64,000 nucleotides of DNA from Sphingobacterium sp. HMA12 (GCF_002933815.1 NZ_BEYR01000009.1:1-64000); one strand, 5' to 3'. Positions 7,172-16,556 are shown, counted from the first letter of the stretch. Notes: a model not told the origin generated them from the sequence alone. Translations and numbers: made by a program.

Positions 7172-8476
7172 ATGCAGCAACGTTTACGTCATCACTATTT
7201 ATTCACTTTCTGTCTTTTCCTATCGTGCTTCCTGCTGGTATCCAATACCCTTGTAGCTCAATCTGAAATAGATTCCACTTCATTCTATAAAAAACAACGC
7301 GATTCGATTCTGGCGAGTCAATATGATATCTCCGATTTGATCGGCCGGATTATTCACCCCAAACGTAAAAAGGAACGATCCAGCAAACGTTCGCCGATCA
7401 CTCTGATGCCAAATATTGCTTATAACCCGACGATTGGTGGACAAATAGGTGTAAAGGCCGTTGCCGGAAAAGTATTGGGCGATCCGAAAACGACAACCAT
7501 GTCAATCGCCGCAACATCGGCATCCATTACTACAAAAAACATCATGGTTTTCTACATTAGCCACAATATATTTACCCCTAACAATAAACTGAATTTTCAG
7601 GGGGCCTTTGCCTTGGTTAAAATGGTGGCTTTGGATGCGGGCCTGGGTATGACGCCACATGGCAAATGGAACAATGAAGAGGAGGAAATACTTGCGAATC
7701 CCGAACATACAAAATATGGGGCTAAATACAATGCCTTTACTTTCAACGAGAAGGTTTATAAAAAGGTTGCCGATGGTTTGTTTTTAGGAGCTGGGCTAGC
7801 ATTCGATCTTCGTCGAAAAATAACGAGTAGTGGTCCAAATGGAAATATTACGCCAAACACCATTTATACGGAAAAACACGGTTTCGCTCCGGATAGCTAC
7901 AATTCAAACGGGCTGTTGCTGAATATGCAGTATACCACGCGTGATAATCCCAACAGACCTTATAAAGGAATCTATTCAGACATTGGCCTGCGATGGAACA
8001 CGACCTTACTGGGCAGTAGCAAAAGTGCCGTCCAACTTACGACTGACTTTCGTAAATATTTTAGTTTATCGCAATCAGATCCGGCACATGTACTTGCATT
8101 CTGGTATTGGGGTTCCTATAAACTCGGGGGAGTCCTCCCCTACTTCGATCTGCCGGGAACAGGAAGGGATGCCGCGGTAAGAACAGGCCGTGGTTATACC
8201 ATTGGTTATTTCAAAGGGCTGTCTTTTGCTTATGCCGAAACGGAATACCGCTTTCCAATTCTAAAAAATCGCTTTTTAAGCGGTGCGGCTTTTTTTAATC
8301 TTCAAAGTGCAAGTGATGAATTAGGGACAAAACTTTTTGAAAGATGGCAACCGGGAGGAGGCGCGGGATTACGCGTCCTATTTAACAAAGCCACCCGAAC
8401 AAATCTCTGTTTGGACTACGCCATAGGAAAATATGGATCCCGTGGATTCTTCCTTGGATTGAATGAAGCATTTTAA
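7172..8476 (+). CDS. BamA/TamA (Omp85)-like outer membrane beta-barrel protein
   Basis: The product has 434 residues: an N-terminal signal peptide (about 1-30, ending LVAQ), a short linker, then alternating amphipathic strands up to an aromatic C-terminus (GLNEAF), the pattern of an outer-membrane barrel. The stretch with LLLNMQYTTRDNPNRPYKGIYSDIGLRW and TGRGYTIGYFKGLSFAYAETEYRFPI resembles the bacterial surface antigen (D15) barrel domain. No POTRA domains fit into the short N-terminal part, so it is a barrel-only member rather than BamA itself. Its role is unknown. It begins a run of plus-strand envelope genes. Confidence 0.75.
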   Translation: MQQRLRHHYLFTFCLFLSCFLLVSNTLVAQSEIDSTSFYKKQRDSILASQYDISDLIGRIIHPKRKKERSSKRSPITLMPNIAYNPTIGGQIGVKAVAGKVLGDPKTTTMSIAATSASITTKNIMVFYISHNIFTPNNKLNFQGAFALVKMVALDAGLGMTPHGKWNNEEEEILANPEHTKYGAKYNAFTFNEKVYKKVADGLFLGAGLAFDLRRKITSSGPNGNITPNTIYTEKHGFAPDSYNSNGLLLNMQYTTRDNPNRPYKGIYSDIGLRWNTTLLGSSKSAVQLTTDFRKYFSLSQSDPAHVLAFWYWGSYKLGGVLPYFDLPGTGRDAAVRTGRGYTIGYFKGLSFAYAETEYRFPILKNRFLSGAAFFNLQSASDELGTKLFERWQPGGGAGLRVLFNKATRTNLCLDYAIGKYGSRGFFLGLNEAF

Positions 8477-8585
8477 TTTAATGGAAACTGGCTAGACTTC
8501 TTTTCTATAAAATCATTAAATTAGCCGATATTGTGACTTCGTCTAAAATCCAATAGACGGAGTTCCCCATTGAAGATAAATACGC

Positions 8586-9395
8586 ATGAATTTACAAACA
8601 ATTTTTCTCTACTTTTTACTTTTTGGGTTTGCTTCCTGTCAGCAGACAATTCAATCTAATCCTCAAAATATCCCAACAAAAGATAGTGCGGTCAACAATC
8701 AAAATCAGCAGGTAGCTGAAAGTCCCATTACAGTGGAACCTCTACTTGATACATCCACCTATGCTAATCCAAGAACCGAAGAGACAGCTAAACAGCAACG
8801 ACAAGAGCTCGTCAAATTGGCTGATGAGGGGCTCTTTGGAAAATTACATCTAAAACTGCAAGCAGGCCTAGCTGAGAGTCAAAAAAATTATTTCGAGGGT
8901 CATACAAATCTTAATATACTCGCTCAAACAAATGGGGATATTTTTGGCAACAAGGAAAATGATTATGCTTATGTCGTCTATGATAAAGAAAAATATCAAA
9001 TTGAAATTCTTCTTTTTGACCAGCAGGACAAACGGTTTAAAACATTGTATCGGGATGTACATGTATCCAATTTATTGCAGCAATCCGATTGTTACTACAC
9101 CAATGGCACAATAGATTATAGCATTGCAGCCGAATTGATCTATCAGGAAGACTATATCCGTTCAAGTCAATCAAATTACTTGATCGATGACAAGGCATTC
9201 TCCGTTGATGATATCTCAAAAAATAACAACTTCGATCTGCAACAGGGATGCCTAAGCAAAGATTTTTCGAAAAATACCATGGCTAATACCCTGTGTATAC
9301 CGACAAGTTCAGTCTATGCGAATTACCAATGCTTAAAATACAATAAGACCAAAGAAGTTTTTGAAATTTACTTTAGCCAAGAATTTGCGGACTAG
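8586..9395 (+). CDS. Putative lipoprotein, unknown function
   Basis: The 269-residue product begins with a short hydrophobic segment ending FGFASC, a lipobox with C18 as the lipidated cysteine. A low-complexity Gln/Asn/Pro linker follows (about 19-60), then a globular region. I recognise no domain. The gene lies 18 bp before the TonB-dependent receptor on the same strand, so the two may be co-transcribed and may act together at the cell surface (inference). Confidence 0.7.
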   Translation: MNLQTIFLYFLLFGFASCQQTIQSNPQNIPTKDSAVNNQNQQVAESPITVEPLLDTSTYANPRTEETAKQQRQELVKLADEGLFGKLHLKLQAGLAESQKNYFEGHTNLNILAQTNGDIFGNKENDYAYVVYDKEKYQIEILLFDQQDKRFKTLYRDVHVSNLLQQSDCYYTNGTIDYSIAAELIYQEDYIRSSQSNYLIDDKAFSVDDISKNNNFDLQQGCLSKDFSKNTMANTLCIPTSSVYANYQCLKYNKTKEVFEIYFSQEFAD

Positions 9396-9413
9396 CCGAT
9401 CGAACCATTAGCC

Positions 9414-11483
9414 ATGAAAAGAAATTACATACTAGCCGCCCTTTGTCTATGCGGTAAATTATATGCACAAACGACTGACAGCACCAACAATAGGCTTGAA
9501 CAAGTGGAAATTAAAGCTTATTTTAATAAACAGCCTTTATTAAAACTAACCTCATCCGCGGCTGTGTTAAGTCAGCAACGGCTGCAATCGCAGCAATCGC
9601 CCACGTTTGTCTCGGTAATGAATACGGTACCCGGACTACGTATGGAAGAGCGTTCCCCTGGGAGCTACCGACTGGCGCTGCGTGGCAGTATGCTGCGTTC
9701 TCCATTCGGTGTACGTAATGTAAAGATCTATCTGGATGACTTTCCGCTCACGGATGCAGGTGGAAACACTTACCTAAACTTGATCGACCCTTACACGATA
9801 GACCAGATCAATGTGTTGAAAGGTCCTGATGGTTCCATTTATGGTGCAAATGCCGGTGGTGTAATTTCACTCTATAGCAAAGGTTATAATACCTTGACCG
9901 AGCCCGAAGTCAACCTACAGCTAACAGGAGGTTCGTATGGGTTATTTCAACAGCAGCTCAATGCCATACTGCCCTTAAACCAGACACAACAGTTGGCCAT
10001 CAATCAAAGTTGGACGCGTAGTGACGGGTATCGACAGCATTCAGCTCTGAATAAGAAGAACATTCAGCTAAACTACAATTGGCAATATGCCAAACATTCT
10101 GAACTAAAATTTACTGGATTCTACACTGACCTGGGCTATCAGACTCCCGGTGGCCTGACTGCCGCACAAATGGATGACGACCGACGGCAGTCCCGTCCCA
10201 AGGCCGGTCCCAACCCGGGTGCTGCAGAACAAAAAGCAGCAATTTACGATAAAACATTTTTCGGGGGTCTGAGTAACCAAACGAATATCAGTTCTAAATT
10301 AACCCTGTTTGCCAATGTATTCGGTTCATCCAACCAAATTAAAAATCCTTTTATCACAAATTATGAAAAAAGGGATGAGAAGAATCTGGGTACACGACTA
10401 TATCTATCCTATGTCGACCGGGTCAGCAAAAACGTAAAATATGAACTGCAATTTGGTTTAGAAGCCCAAAAAGGATGGTACGATATTGACAATTACGATA
10501 ATAATCAGGGCAATATCGGTAATCCCCAAGCGAAAGATAAATTGGAAAACAGCCAACAATCTTTTTTTGCCCGCACCCAGTTGGCTTGGCTGGAACGCCT
10601 TCAGGTCGAATTATCCGTCGGACTCAATGAGAATAAAATTGCTTATCAACAGCGCTATCCTGTAGCCCAGGCGGATAAAGCGCACATCAATTTTGGGAAT
10701 ACCTGGATGCCACGCGCAGCAGTCTCCTACCTAGCCACAGCCACGCTCGCCCTTCGGGCCTCAATCTCAAAAGGATTTTCTGCGCCAACAATTGCAGAAG
10801 TACGCTCATCTGACAATGTAATTAATAACAACCTCAAGCCGGAGACCGGTACCAACCATGAATTTGGCGTTCGATGGCATTTATGGAATCGTCGAATTAT
10901 TTTTGATGCCTCAGCATACAGTTATCAAATGAATGATGCTATTATTCGACAAGTACGTGAAACGGGCGCAGAATATTTTCAGAATGCAGGAAAGATAGAC
11001 CAAAAGGGAATTGAAGCCGCTATATTGACTTACTTGATGACCCCAAAGTCTTCGGGACTTATCCGTAGTTTACAGGTCGGAAGCAATTTTTCGTTAAATA
11101 ATTATGCTTTCAAAAACTATAAGGTGGGAGAGAAAGATTATAGTGGCAACAAACTAACAGCGGTACCGAAAACAGTTTGGGTCAATACCTTAAATGCTCT
11201 TTTCCCCTATCAAATTCGATTGGATCTTCTTTCGAATTTAACCGCTGCAATACCCTTGGATGATGCCAATACAGTCTATGCTAAGCGCTATCATCTCTTA
11301 CAGGGAAAAATATCCTGGAGTAAAGCGATAGGTCAAGGATATCAACTCAATTTTTTTGTTGGTGCCGACAATTTGCTAAACCAAAAATATAGTCTCGGCA
11401 ATGATATCAATGCTTTTGGTGGGCGGTATTTCAATCCTGCGCCATTGCGAAATTATTATGGTGGCATGAGTTTTCATTTTTAA
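9414..11483 (+). CDS. TonB-dependent outer membrane receptor
   Basis: The protein has 689 residues: a signal peptide (about 1-19, ending KLYAQ), a plug domain (about 45-150; FVSVMNTVPGLRMEERSPGS, LDDFPLTDAGG, INVLKGPDGSIYGANAGGVI) and a 22-strand-type barrel ending in an aromatic residue (MSFHF). It lacks the carboxypeptidase-like N-terminal domain of SusC proteins and has no SusD partner, so it resembles siderophore or cofactor receptors (FecA/FhuE-like) rather than glycan importers. The ligand cannot be told. It follows a lipoprotein gene and is followed after 11 bases by a SNF2 helicase gene. Confidence 0.92.
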   Translation: MKRNYILAALCLCGKLYAQTTDSTNNRLEQVEIKAYFNKQPLLKLTSSAAVLSQQRLQSQQSPTFVSVMNTVPGLRMEERSPGSYRLALRGSMLRSPFGVRNVKIYLDDFPLTDAGGNTYLNLIDPYTIDQINVLKGPDGSIYGANAGGVISLYSKGYNTLTEPEVNLQLTGGSYGLFQQQLNAILPLNQTQQLAINQSWTRSDGYRQHSALNKKNIQLNYNWQYAKHSELKFTGFYTDLGYQTPGGLTAAQMDDDRRQSRPKAGPNPGAAEQKAAIYDKTFFGGLSNQTNISSKLTLFANVFGSSNQIKNPFITNYEKRDEKNLGTRLYLSYVDRVSKNVKYELQFGLEAQKGWYDIDNYDNNQGNIGNPQAKDKLENSQQSFFARTQLAWLERLQVELSVGLNENKIAYQQRYPVAQADKAHINFGNTWMPRAAVSYLATATLALRASISKGFSAPTIAEVRSSDNVINNNLKPETGTNHEFGVRWHLWNRRIIFDASAYSYQMNDAIIRQVRETGAEYFQNAGKIDQKGIEAAILTYLMTPKSSGLIRSLQVGSNFSLNNYAFKNYKVGEKDYSGNKLTAVPKTVWVNTLNALFPYQIRLDLLSNLTAAIPLDDANTVYAKRYHLLQGKISWSKAIGQGYQLNFFVGADNLLNQKYSLGNDINAFGGRYFNPAPLRNYYGGMSFHF

Positions 11484-11494
11484 CATCGTGCTAT

Positions 11495-14400
11495 ATGGAG
11501 TTCCATCAATATACATTGACAACAATAAATTTCGGTACAGTAGGCCGTTATTCTTATTTTCCCTGGATGGATACCGCCTTGGCGAATATCCAAATCAGTG
11601 TCGTAGAGATGGAATTCAACCAGGCGACTTTTCAAGTTCTTGAAAATTACACAAATTTCCAGGTGATGCTTGTTCATAGATCACCTGTAACTTCGCTTTT
11701 CTGCAATTGTACGGAGCCAGGTTTCTGTAATCACCAGAAAGCGACATTGACAAGGCTATTCGGACAAGAAAACTGGTTGTGTTTTTTTGACTTTAACCGG
11801 TATCGCAATCTTTTAAAAAAGATTGCGGTACAATATGGTTTGGAACATGAACCCTTGTTAGAAAACTATTTTTCGGCACATGTTATAGATGCAGAGCTGC
11901 AATTTGTTCTCAAAGATAAACACCTTACATCCCTAGACGATTTTGATCTCTTGGAGCCACAAACAAGGCCCTCTAAAATTCACAGTGAACAACTGCATAG
12001 CTTCATTGTACTGACACGTAATCGCTATTATAAACAATTACAGATCCTGCTATGTCAGGCACCCTTATCGAAATCGGGTATGCCGAAAAACCCCATTTCT
12101 ACAGTGGAGAGCCAATCACGTATCTGGCAAACGGACACCATTGACGAAACCCAGTTTTTTGCGGCGCTCAGCCAATTAGCTCAACCATTACAACAGACAG
12201 ATACGCCCGCTGGCCGAAGTCTGCGGGCCATTGCTAAAAATCCTTTGGGACTGGATTTTTTCCTTCATGATTATGAAAAAGCAGAAAATATAACAGCCAC
12301 TTCCTTATCTCCGATTCAAATCGCTCTGAATAAAGGCGAAATCAAATTGCTGATCGAACAGAGCGGTTTCTTCTATTGCATTAGAGGAGAATTATCCATT
12401 CACGGAATCACTTACGAGCTACAGGATCTAACTATTCTTTTTGATCACTTTATCGCCTTAAAAAAACATCTTTATCTCGTTGAGAATAAGCTTCATCTCA
12501 AACTGATTCGTTTATTTGGAAACAAAGGAAATGAGTTGCGCATACACCGCAACAAATTTAAAGAGTTTAACGAATTATTTCTGGCTCCTCTGGCCAATTC
12601 GGTAGCGTTAAATTTTAAGGATGTCCCCAAGGCGAATAAACCGCAACTGAAGGAAAACCTCTACTATCAGGATATGCAAGCACTTATTTTCCTGGAAGAA
12701 TCGGAAGATTTTGTAAACATCATTCCTGTCATGCGTTACGGTGATGTTGAGGTTCCTATCCTAAGTAAAAGAAACATATTTGGAACCGATGCGAAAGGAT
12801 CCCAATTTTTGGTGGAACGAAAAAAAGAGGCTGAAACAAAAGTCATCTCACTGCTTCTCAAGCAGCATACTTATTTTCAGGAGCAATTGGATGATGATAG
12901 TTTTCAACACCTTTATTTACACCGTAAATATTTTCTCGATAAAGACTGGTTTTTGAATGCATTTGAAGAGTGGCATCAGCACGGAATTCAAATCATTGGA
13001 TTCAATACCATACGGGGCAACAAATTGAGTAGGTTCAAAGGCAAAATACAGATAGAGGTATTAAGTGGACAAAATTGGTTTAATGCAAATATCCAGGTCA
13101 AATTTGGCCCCAAAAGTGTCTCGCTTAAGAAGCTGGAAAAAGCGGTTCGCAATCGTTCTCAATTTATTACTCTAGACGATGGCACACTTGGTGTCCTACC
13201 TCAGGAATGGTTGGAAAAATTTGAGGCCTATTTTAACGCCGCGGAAATCATAGAAGACGAACTTATTCAGATTCCCAAATATAAGTTTAATGAAATCGAC
13301 CAGCTCTTTTCCAACGAGGATATCGATCATGACGTATCCGTCGAGATCGACTATTTAAGAAATCAGCTCTCGACACTATCAACCTACCCGCCAGTGCAAT
13401 TACCGGACATTTTTGTCGGCAATTTACGTCACTATCAGCAGCAAGGGTTACAATGGCTCAACTTCTTGGACAAATTAAATTTTGGTGCCTGCCTGGCAGA
13501 TGATATGGGGCTGGGAAAAACAGTTCAAATCCTTGCCTTTCTGGCCACTCAAAAAGAAAAAGGCATTACCACGCCAACATTGCTGGTTCTGCCTACGACG
13601 CTGATTTTTAATTGGAAGCGCGAAATTGAGCAATTCTTGCCCTCTTTTAATACACTGGTCCTAGAGGGTCCAAACCGACGCGACATAAGCGACCAGTTTG
13701 AAGAACTCGATATCGTACTTATTTCTTACCACAATCTACTGACCGACATCAATAGGTTAAAGAAGCTGACCTTCAATTATGTTATACTCGATGAGTCTCA
13801 ACACATAAAAAATCCGGATTCACAGCGGTACAAAGCGGTAAATTTACTGCGCTCACGAAATCGTATCATACTAACAGGAACACCTATTGAGAATAATACC
13901 ATGGATTTGTTTGCGCAGCTTTCTTTCGCCATTCCGGGTTTATTGGGGAATAAAAAATACTTTAAGGACGTCTATACGACACCAATTGATGCTTTTCATG
14001 ATCGCAAAAGAAAGAAGATGCTAAAGGAAAAAATAAAACCCTTTATCCTTCGAAGAACAAAACGGGATGTATTGGATGATCTTCCTGCAAAAAATGAATT
14101 GGTACTCTATTGCGAAATGAAAACCGCACAACGACGGATATATGATCTCTATGAAAAAGAATTTCGGGAGTTTATCTCTGCTAAAGATGGGGATGAAATC
14201 AAGAAAAGTCCGATGCATGTTCTGAAAGGTCTGACCAAATTACGACAGATTTGCAATTCCAGTAAATTGCTCCAGAGCGAAGATTTAACTTCTGCCGAAG
14301 ATTCAGCAAAGATTGAAATGCTGATCGAGCAAATCCAGCATAAAAAAGATCAGCACAAAATCATCGTGTTCTCCCAGTTTGTCAGCATGTTACACCTGAT

Positions 14401-14809
14401 TAAAGAAGCGTTGGATAAAAATGGGATACCATCGCTGACCCTCACCGGTCAGTCGCGAAACCGGGGACAGCTTGTCGATGATTTCCAATCGAATGAAGAT
14501 AGCCGGGTTTTTCTCATTAGCCTGAAGGCCGGAGGAACAGGACTTAATCTCACTGCCGCAGATGTGGTCTATCTCGTCGATCCCTGGTGGAATCCGGCTG
14601 TGGAACAACAGGCGATTGATCGGATCTACCGTATCGGCCAACAAAAAAATGTCACCGCGGTCCGCCTGATCAGTCCAAATACGGTTGAAGATAAAATTCA
14701 GGCACTTCAGCAGCATAAAAAGGAAATCAGCAGCACTATCCTTGAAGATGGGGGAAGCTTAGACGCTTTTTACCTTGATAAGGATTATTTACTCAAGATT
14801 TTACGCTAG
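11495..14809 (+). CDS. SNF2-family DEAD/DEAH helicase with SWIM zinc finger
   Basis: The product has 1104 residues. A SWIM-type motif C70-x-C72-x5-C78-x-H80 lies near the N-terminus. The SNF2 ATPase occupies about 640-1090: Walker A in ADDMGLGKTVQ (about 666-676), DESQ (about 766-769), TGTPIEN, and motifs V/VI in LKAGGTGLNLTAADVVYLVDPWWNPAVEQQ-type sequence with DRIYRIGQ. Such enzymes translocate on double-stranded DNA; bacterial members are RapA/HepA relatives with poorly known roles. The middle, about 100-620, is a long region conserved in this subfamily only. A long perfect hairpin terminator follows. Confidence 0.93.
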   Translation: MEFHQYTLTTINFGTVGRYSYFPWMDTALANIQISVVEMEFNQATFQVLENYTNFQVMLVHRSPVTSLFCNCTEPGFCNHQKATLTRLFGQENWLCFFDFNRYRNLLKKIAVQYGLEHEPLLENYFSAHVIDAELQFVLKDKHLTSLDDFDLLEPQTRPSKIHSEQLHSFIVLTRNRYYKQLQILLCQAPLSKSGMPKNPISTVESQSRIWQTDTIDETQFFAALSQLAQPLQQTDTPAGRSLRAIAKNPLGLDFFLHDYEKAENITATSLSPIQIALNKGEIKLLIEQSGFFYCIRGELSIHGITYELQDLTILFDHFIALKKHLYLVENKLHLKLIRLFGNKGNELRIHRNKFKEFNELFLAPLANSVALNFKDVPKANKPQLKENLYYQDMQALIFLEESEDFVNIIPVMRYGDVEVPILSKRNIFGTDAKGSQFLVERKKEAETKVISLLLKQHTYFQEQLDDDSFQHLYLHRKYFLDKDWFLNAFEEWHQHGIQIIGFNTIRGNKLSRFKGKIQIEVLSGQNWFNANIQVKFGPKSVSLKKLEKAVRNRSQFITLDDGTLGVLPQEWLEKFEAYFNAAEIIEDELIQIPKYKFNEIDQLFSNEDIDHDVSVEIDYLRNQLSTLSTYPPVQLPDIFVGNLRHYQQQGLQWLNFLDKLNFGACLADDMGLGKTVQILAFLATQKEKGITTPTLLVLPTTLIFNWKREIEQFLPSFNTLVLEGPNRRDISDQFEELDIVLISYHNLLTDINRLKKLTFNYVILDESQHIKNPDSQRYKAVNLLRSRNRIILTGTPIENNTMDLFAQLSFAIPGLLGNKKYFKDVYTTPIDAFHDRKRKKMLKEKIKPFILRRTKRDVLDDLPAKNELVLYCEMKTAQRRIYDLYEKEFREFISAKDGDEIKKSPMHVLKGLTKLRQICNSSKLLQSEDLTSAEDSAKIEMLIEQIQHKKDQHKIIVFSQFVSMLHLIKEALDKNGIPSLTLTGQSRNRGQLVDDFQSNEDSRVFLISLKAGGTGLNLTAADVVYLVDPWWNPAVEQQAIDRIYRIGQQKNVTAVRLISPNTVEDKIQALQQHKKEISSTILEDGGSLDAFYLDKDYLLKILR

Positions 14810-14824
14810 GGATCATTTCTTGAC

Positions 14825-14876
14825 TATATACAAAACAAAAGCTGCACCCATGGATGCAGCTTTTGTTTTGTATATA
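14825..14876. terminator. Bidirectional terminator, 22-bp perfect stem
   Basis: 14825-14846 is exactly complementary to 14855-14876, with an 8-nt loop (14847-14854). GC-containing AGCTGCA is flanked by A- and T-rich arms, so a T-rich tract follows in either direction. It separates the SNF2 helicase from the convergent secreted-protein gene. Confidence 0.9.
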
Positions 14877-14890
14877 ATGCGTTTTCGTTA

Positions 14891-15361
14891 TTATTTTTTA
14901 TCAGAAATATAGGTTTTATTACCATTTCCATTGATGTAATATTTACCTCCTTTTGGACCTACATATACGATATGTCCATTATATTTTTCACTTGTGGCTT
15001 TGTCAGCTGTTGTAACGGCATCTTTTTTGACGGCAGCGGCCTGTTTCTGAGTCTTTGTTGCTTCTTTCTTGACGGCTTTTTCTTTTGCCTCTACCTGAGC
15101 GGCCTTGGTTTCAGCGGCTTTTTTAGTTTGCGTAGATTTTTCCTTAGCCATTGCGTCTTTCTTCTCCATCGTCTTAGCTGGAGCAGCTTTCGTTTCGGTC
15201 TCGTTCGCCTTTGTCTTTACTTGTTTTGCTTTTTGTTCTGTCTTTTTGGCTTCTTTCTCCATTTTTTTAGGAGCTGTTTGCGCATAGGATTGTCCCAATC
15301 CAAATGTAGCGATCAGAGCTAATGCAGCTGTGATTTTTTTGAAACGATTTAATGTTTTCAT
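14891..15361 (-). CDS. Secreted Lys/Ala/Glu-rich protein with C-terminal basic-adaptor-like motif
   Basis: I take ATG 15361 as start (156 residues), because it opens a clear signal peptide, MKTLNRFKK plus a hydrophobic core and cleavage after SYAQ (residue 28). Residues about 30-128 are almost only Lys, Ala, Glu, Thr and Gln and should form a highly charged helix or coiled coil. The last 27 residues, YNGHIVYVGPKGGKYYINGN and so on, match the GPKGGKYYI..G.K.YI pattern of the PBCV-specific basic adaptor domain. The role is unknown. The next gene upstream, 15463-15921, ends in a related motif. Confidence 0.8.
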   Translation of the reverse strand: MKTLNRFKKITAALALIATFGLGQSYAQTAPKKMEKEAKKTEQKAKQVKTKANETETKAAPAKTMEKKDAMAKEKSTQTKKAAETKAAQVEAKEKAVKKEATKTQKQAAAVKKDAVTTADKATSEKYNGHIVYVGPKGGKYYINGNGNKTYISDKK

Positions 15362-15462
15362 AACGCAATTGTTATTTAAATAATTGTAAGTGAAAGTACA
15401 ATACAAATGCCAAATTTTCCTTACAATATTTTTTTTAACAGACTTTTAACTTAGCAATCCAA

Positions 15463-15921
15463 TTATTTGACAATTTGCTTTCTATATTTCGAGTCAATTA
15501 TATATTTTACCCCCTTAGCATCGACAAAAACAGGCTTCCCGTCATACCGTTCGTCGGTCTGCTTATCCAATGCAACGCGATATAATGCCCCCGAACGCGA
15601 AGAAGAATACTTGATATTTCCTTGATGTCTACTACGCGCAACAGTCCCATGAGAAAGATCAACAGACTCCACATCAACTTTATCCATCGTTTCCTCCTTG
15701 GCGATAGCTTTCTTACCTTTATCACCCGTTAGTTCTAAATTAACGACATTAGACTGTATGTTTAAAGGGAAAAAAGGATCTATCCAGCGATTTACAATAG
15801 GGAAATTTTCCTCCCAATTATTAAAGGAAGTAAGCTGCTGACCATCTACTCTACTTGCAAATACAAAAATTGGCAGTAAAAATAAGCAGCGTCTAAAGAA
15901 TATCAATTCAACTCTCAGCAT
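15463..15921 (-). CDS. Small secreted protein with related C-terminal motif
   Basis: Start taken at ATG 15921 (152 residues), which directly opens a hydrophobic signal region (MLRVELIFFRRCLFLLPIFV) ending near DGQ. The longer frame from 15969 would add a non-hydrophobic lead. The C-terminus, YDGKPVFVDAKGVKYIIDSK, aligns with the end of the neighbouring protein: Y-[ND]-G, V-[YF]-V, KG-x-KY-x-I. The middle has no recognisable domain. It probably diverged from a common ancestor with its neighbour or shares a surface-binding module. Promoter and terminator were not found. Confidence 0.6.
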   Translation of the reverse strand: MLRVELIFFRRCLFLLPIFVFASRVDGQQLTSFNNWEENFPIVNRWIDPFFPLNIQSNVVNLELTGDKGKKAIAKEETMDKVDVESVDLSHGTVARSRHQGNIKYSSSRSGALYRVALDKQTDERYDGKPVFVDAKGVKYIIDSKYRKQIVK

Positions 15922-16018
15922 ATCTTTTTTACTTGTGCCTAAATCACTTCCAAATAAAATGCCATACACCTGTTCACGTCATATCTTTAACATATTTTTA
16001 ACGATCGCCCCATATTAG

Positions 16019-16050
16019 TTTGATATTTAACTGTTTCATATTTAACTTTG
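16019..16050 (+). promoter_or_regulatory. Promoter of the MarR/efflux operon, abutting the ATG
   Basis: TTTG (16019-16022), 20 nt, then TAACTTTG (16043-16050): full consensus. The G of the -7 box is only five bases before the A of the ATG at 16055, so transcription would begin at or very near the start codon, suggesting a leaderless mRNA. Confidence 0.7.
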
Positions 16051-16054
16051 TTGC

Positions 16055-16501
16055 ATGGAAAATGAATTGCCCAACCCGGTAAAACCGTTAGTGGATAGTA
16101 TCATCGCTTTAAGAACCAGCTTAAAACAATATTATATCCAAAAAATCAAGGAGCAACAATTGGATATCACCTATGAGATGTTGCAGGTATTGGCGGCTCT
16201 TTGGAAAAAGGAACGGATGAATCAACAGGATATCGCTGTTGCAATTCAAAAAAACAAAGCGAGTGTGACTCCACTGATAGACAACCTCTGCAAACGAGAC
16301 CTAGTTAAACGTGTGAGTGACCCCAATGACCGTCGGAACAACCTGATTGAGCTCACCTTAAAAGGGGACGCCTATAGGGAATTATTGAATCCTGTACAGC
16401 AAGATCTTTATCATGCAATCCTAAAAGAAATCACGGAGCACAAGGTATCGGAGATCACGGAATTTTTAGAAAAATTGACTGTTATTATTGATAAGCAGTA
16501 A
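16055..16501 (+). CDS. MarR family transcriptional regulator
   Basis: The 148-residue protein has the MarR winged helix: a recognition region in MNQQDIAVAIQKNKASVTPLIDNL and a wing with DPNDRRNNLIELT. It is followed on the same strand by an EmrA-like and an EmrB-like gene, the classic arrangement in which the MarR protein represses its own efflux operon until a toxic ligand binds. The promoter sits so close to the start that the mRNA may have no leader. Likely binding sites are a CGTACGAGA repeat pair after this gene (16512-16537) or the promoter itself. Confidence 0.88.
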   Translation: MENELPNPVKPLVDSIIALRTSLKQYYIQKIKEQQLDITYEMLQVLAALWKKERMNQQDIAVAIQKNKASVTPLIDNLCKRDLVKRVSDPNDRRNNLIELTLKGDAYRELLNPVQQDLYHAILKEITEHKVSEITEFLEKLTVIIDKQ

Positions 16502-16511
16502 ACAAACATAA

Positions 16512-16537
16512 CGTACGAGATACTTTTCCGTACGAGA
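16512..16537 (+). promoter_or_regulatory. CGTACGAGA direct repeat pair, possible operator
   Basis: CGTACGAGA occurs at 16512-16520 and again at 16529-16537, a 17-bp period, in the gap between the MarR and EmrA-like genes. Each copy includes the palindrome CGTACG. It could be a binding site of the MarR protein or an internal regulatory site; no promoter boxes are evident here. Confidence 0.4.
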
Positions 16538-16556
16538 CGAATAGTAAAAACGAGCC

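Noticed and set aside
14972..15322. Long plus-strand frame rich in Phe, Cys and Leu
   Set aside because: It is the mirror image of the Lys/Ala-rich secreted protein gene; AAA/GCA/GAA codons on one strand give TTT/TGC/TTC on the other.
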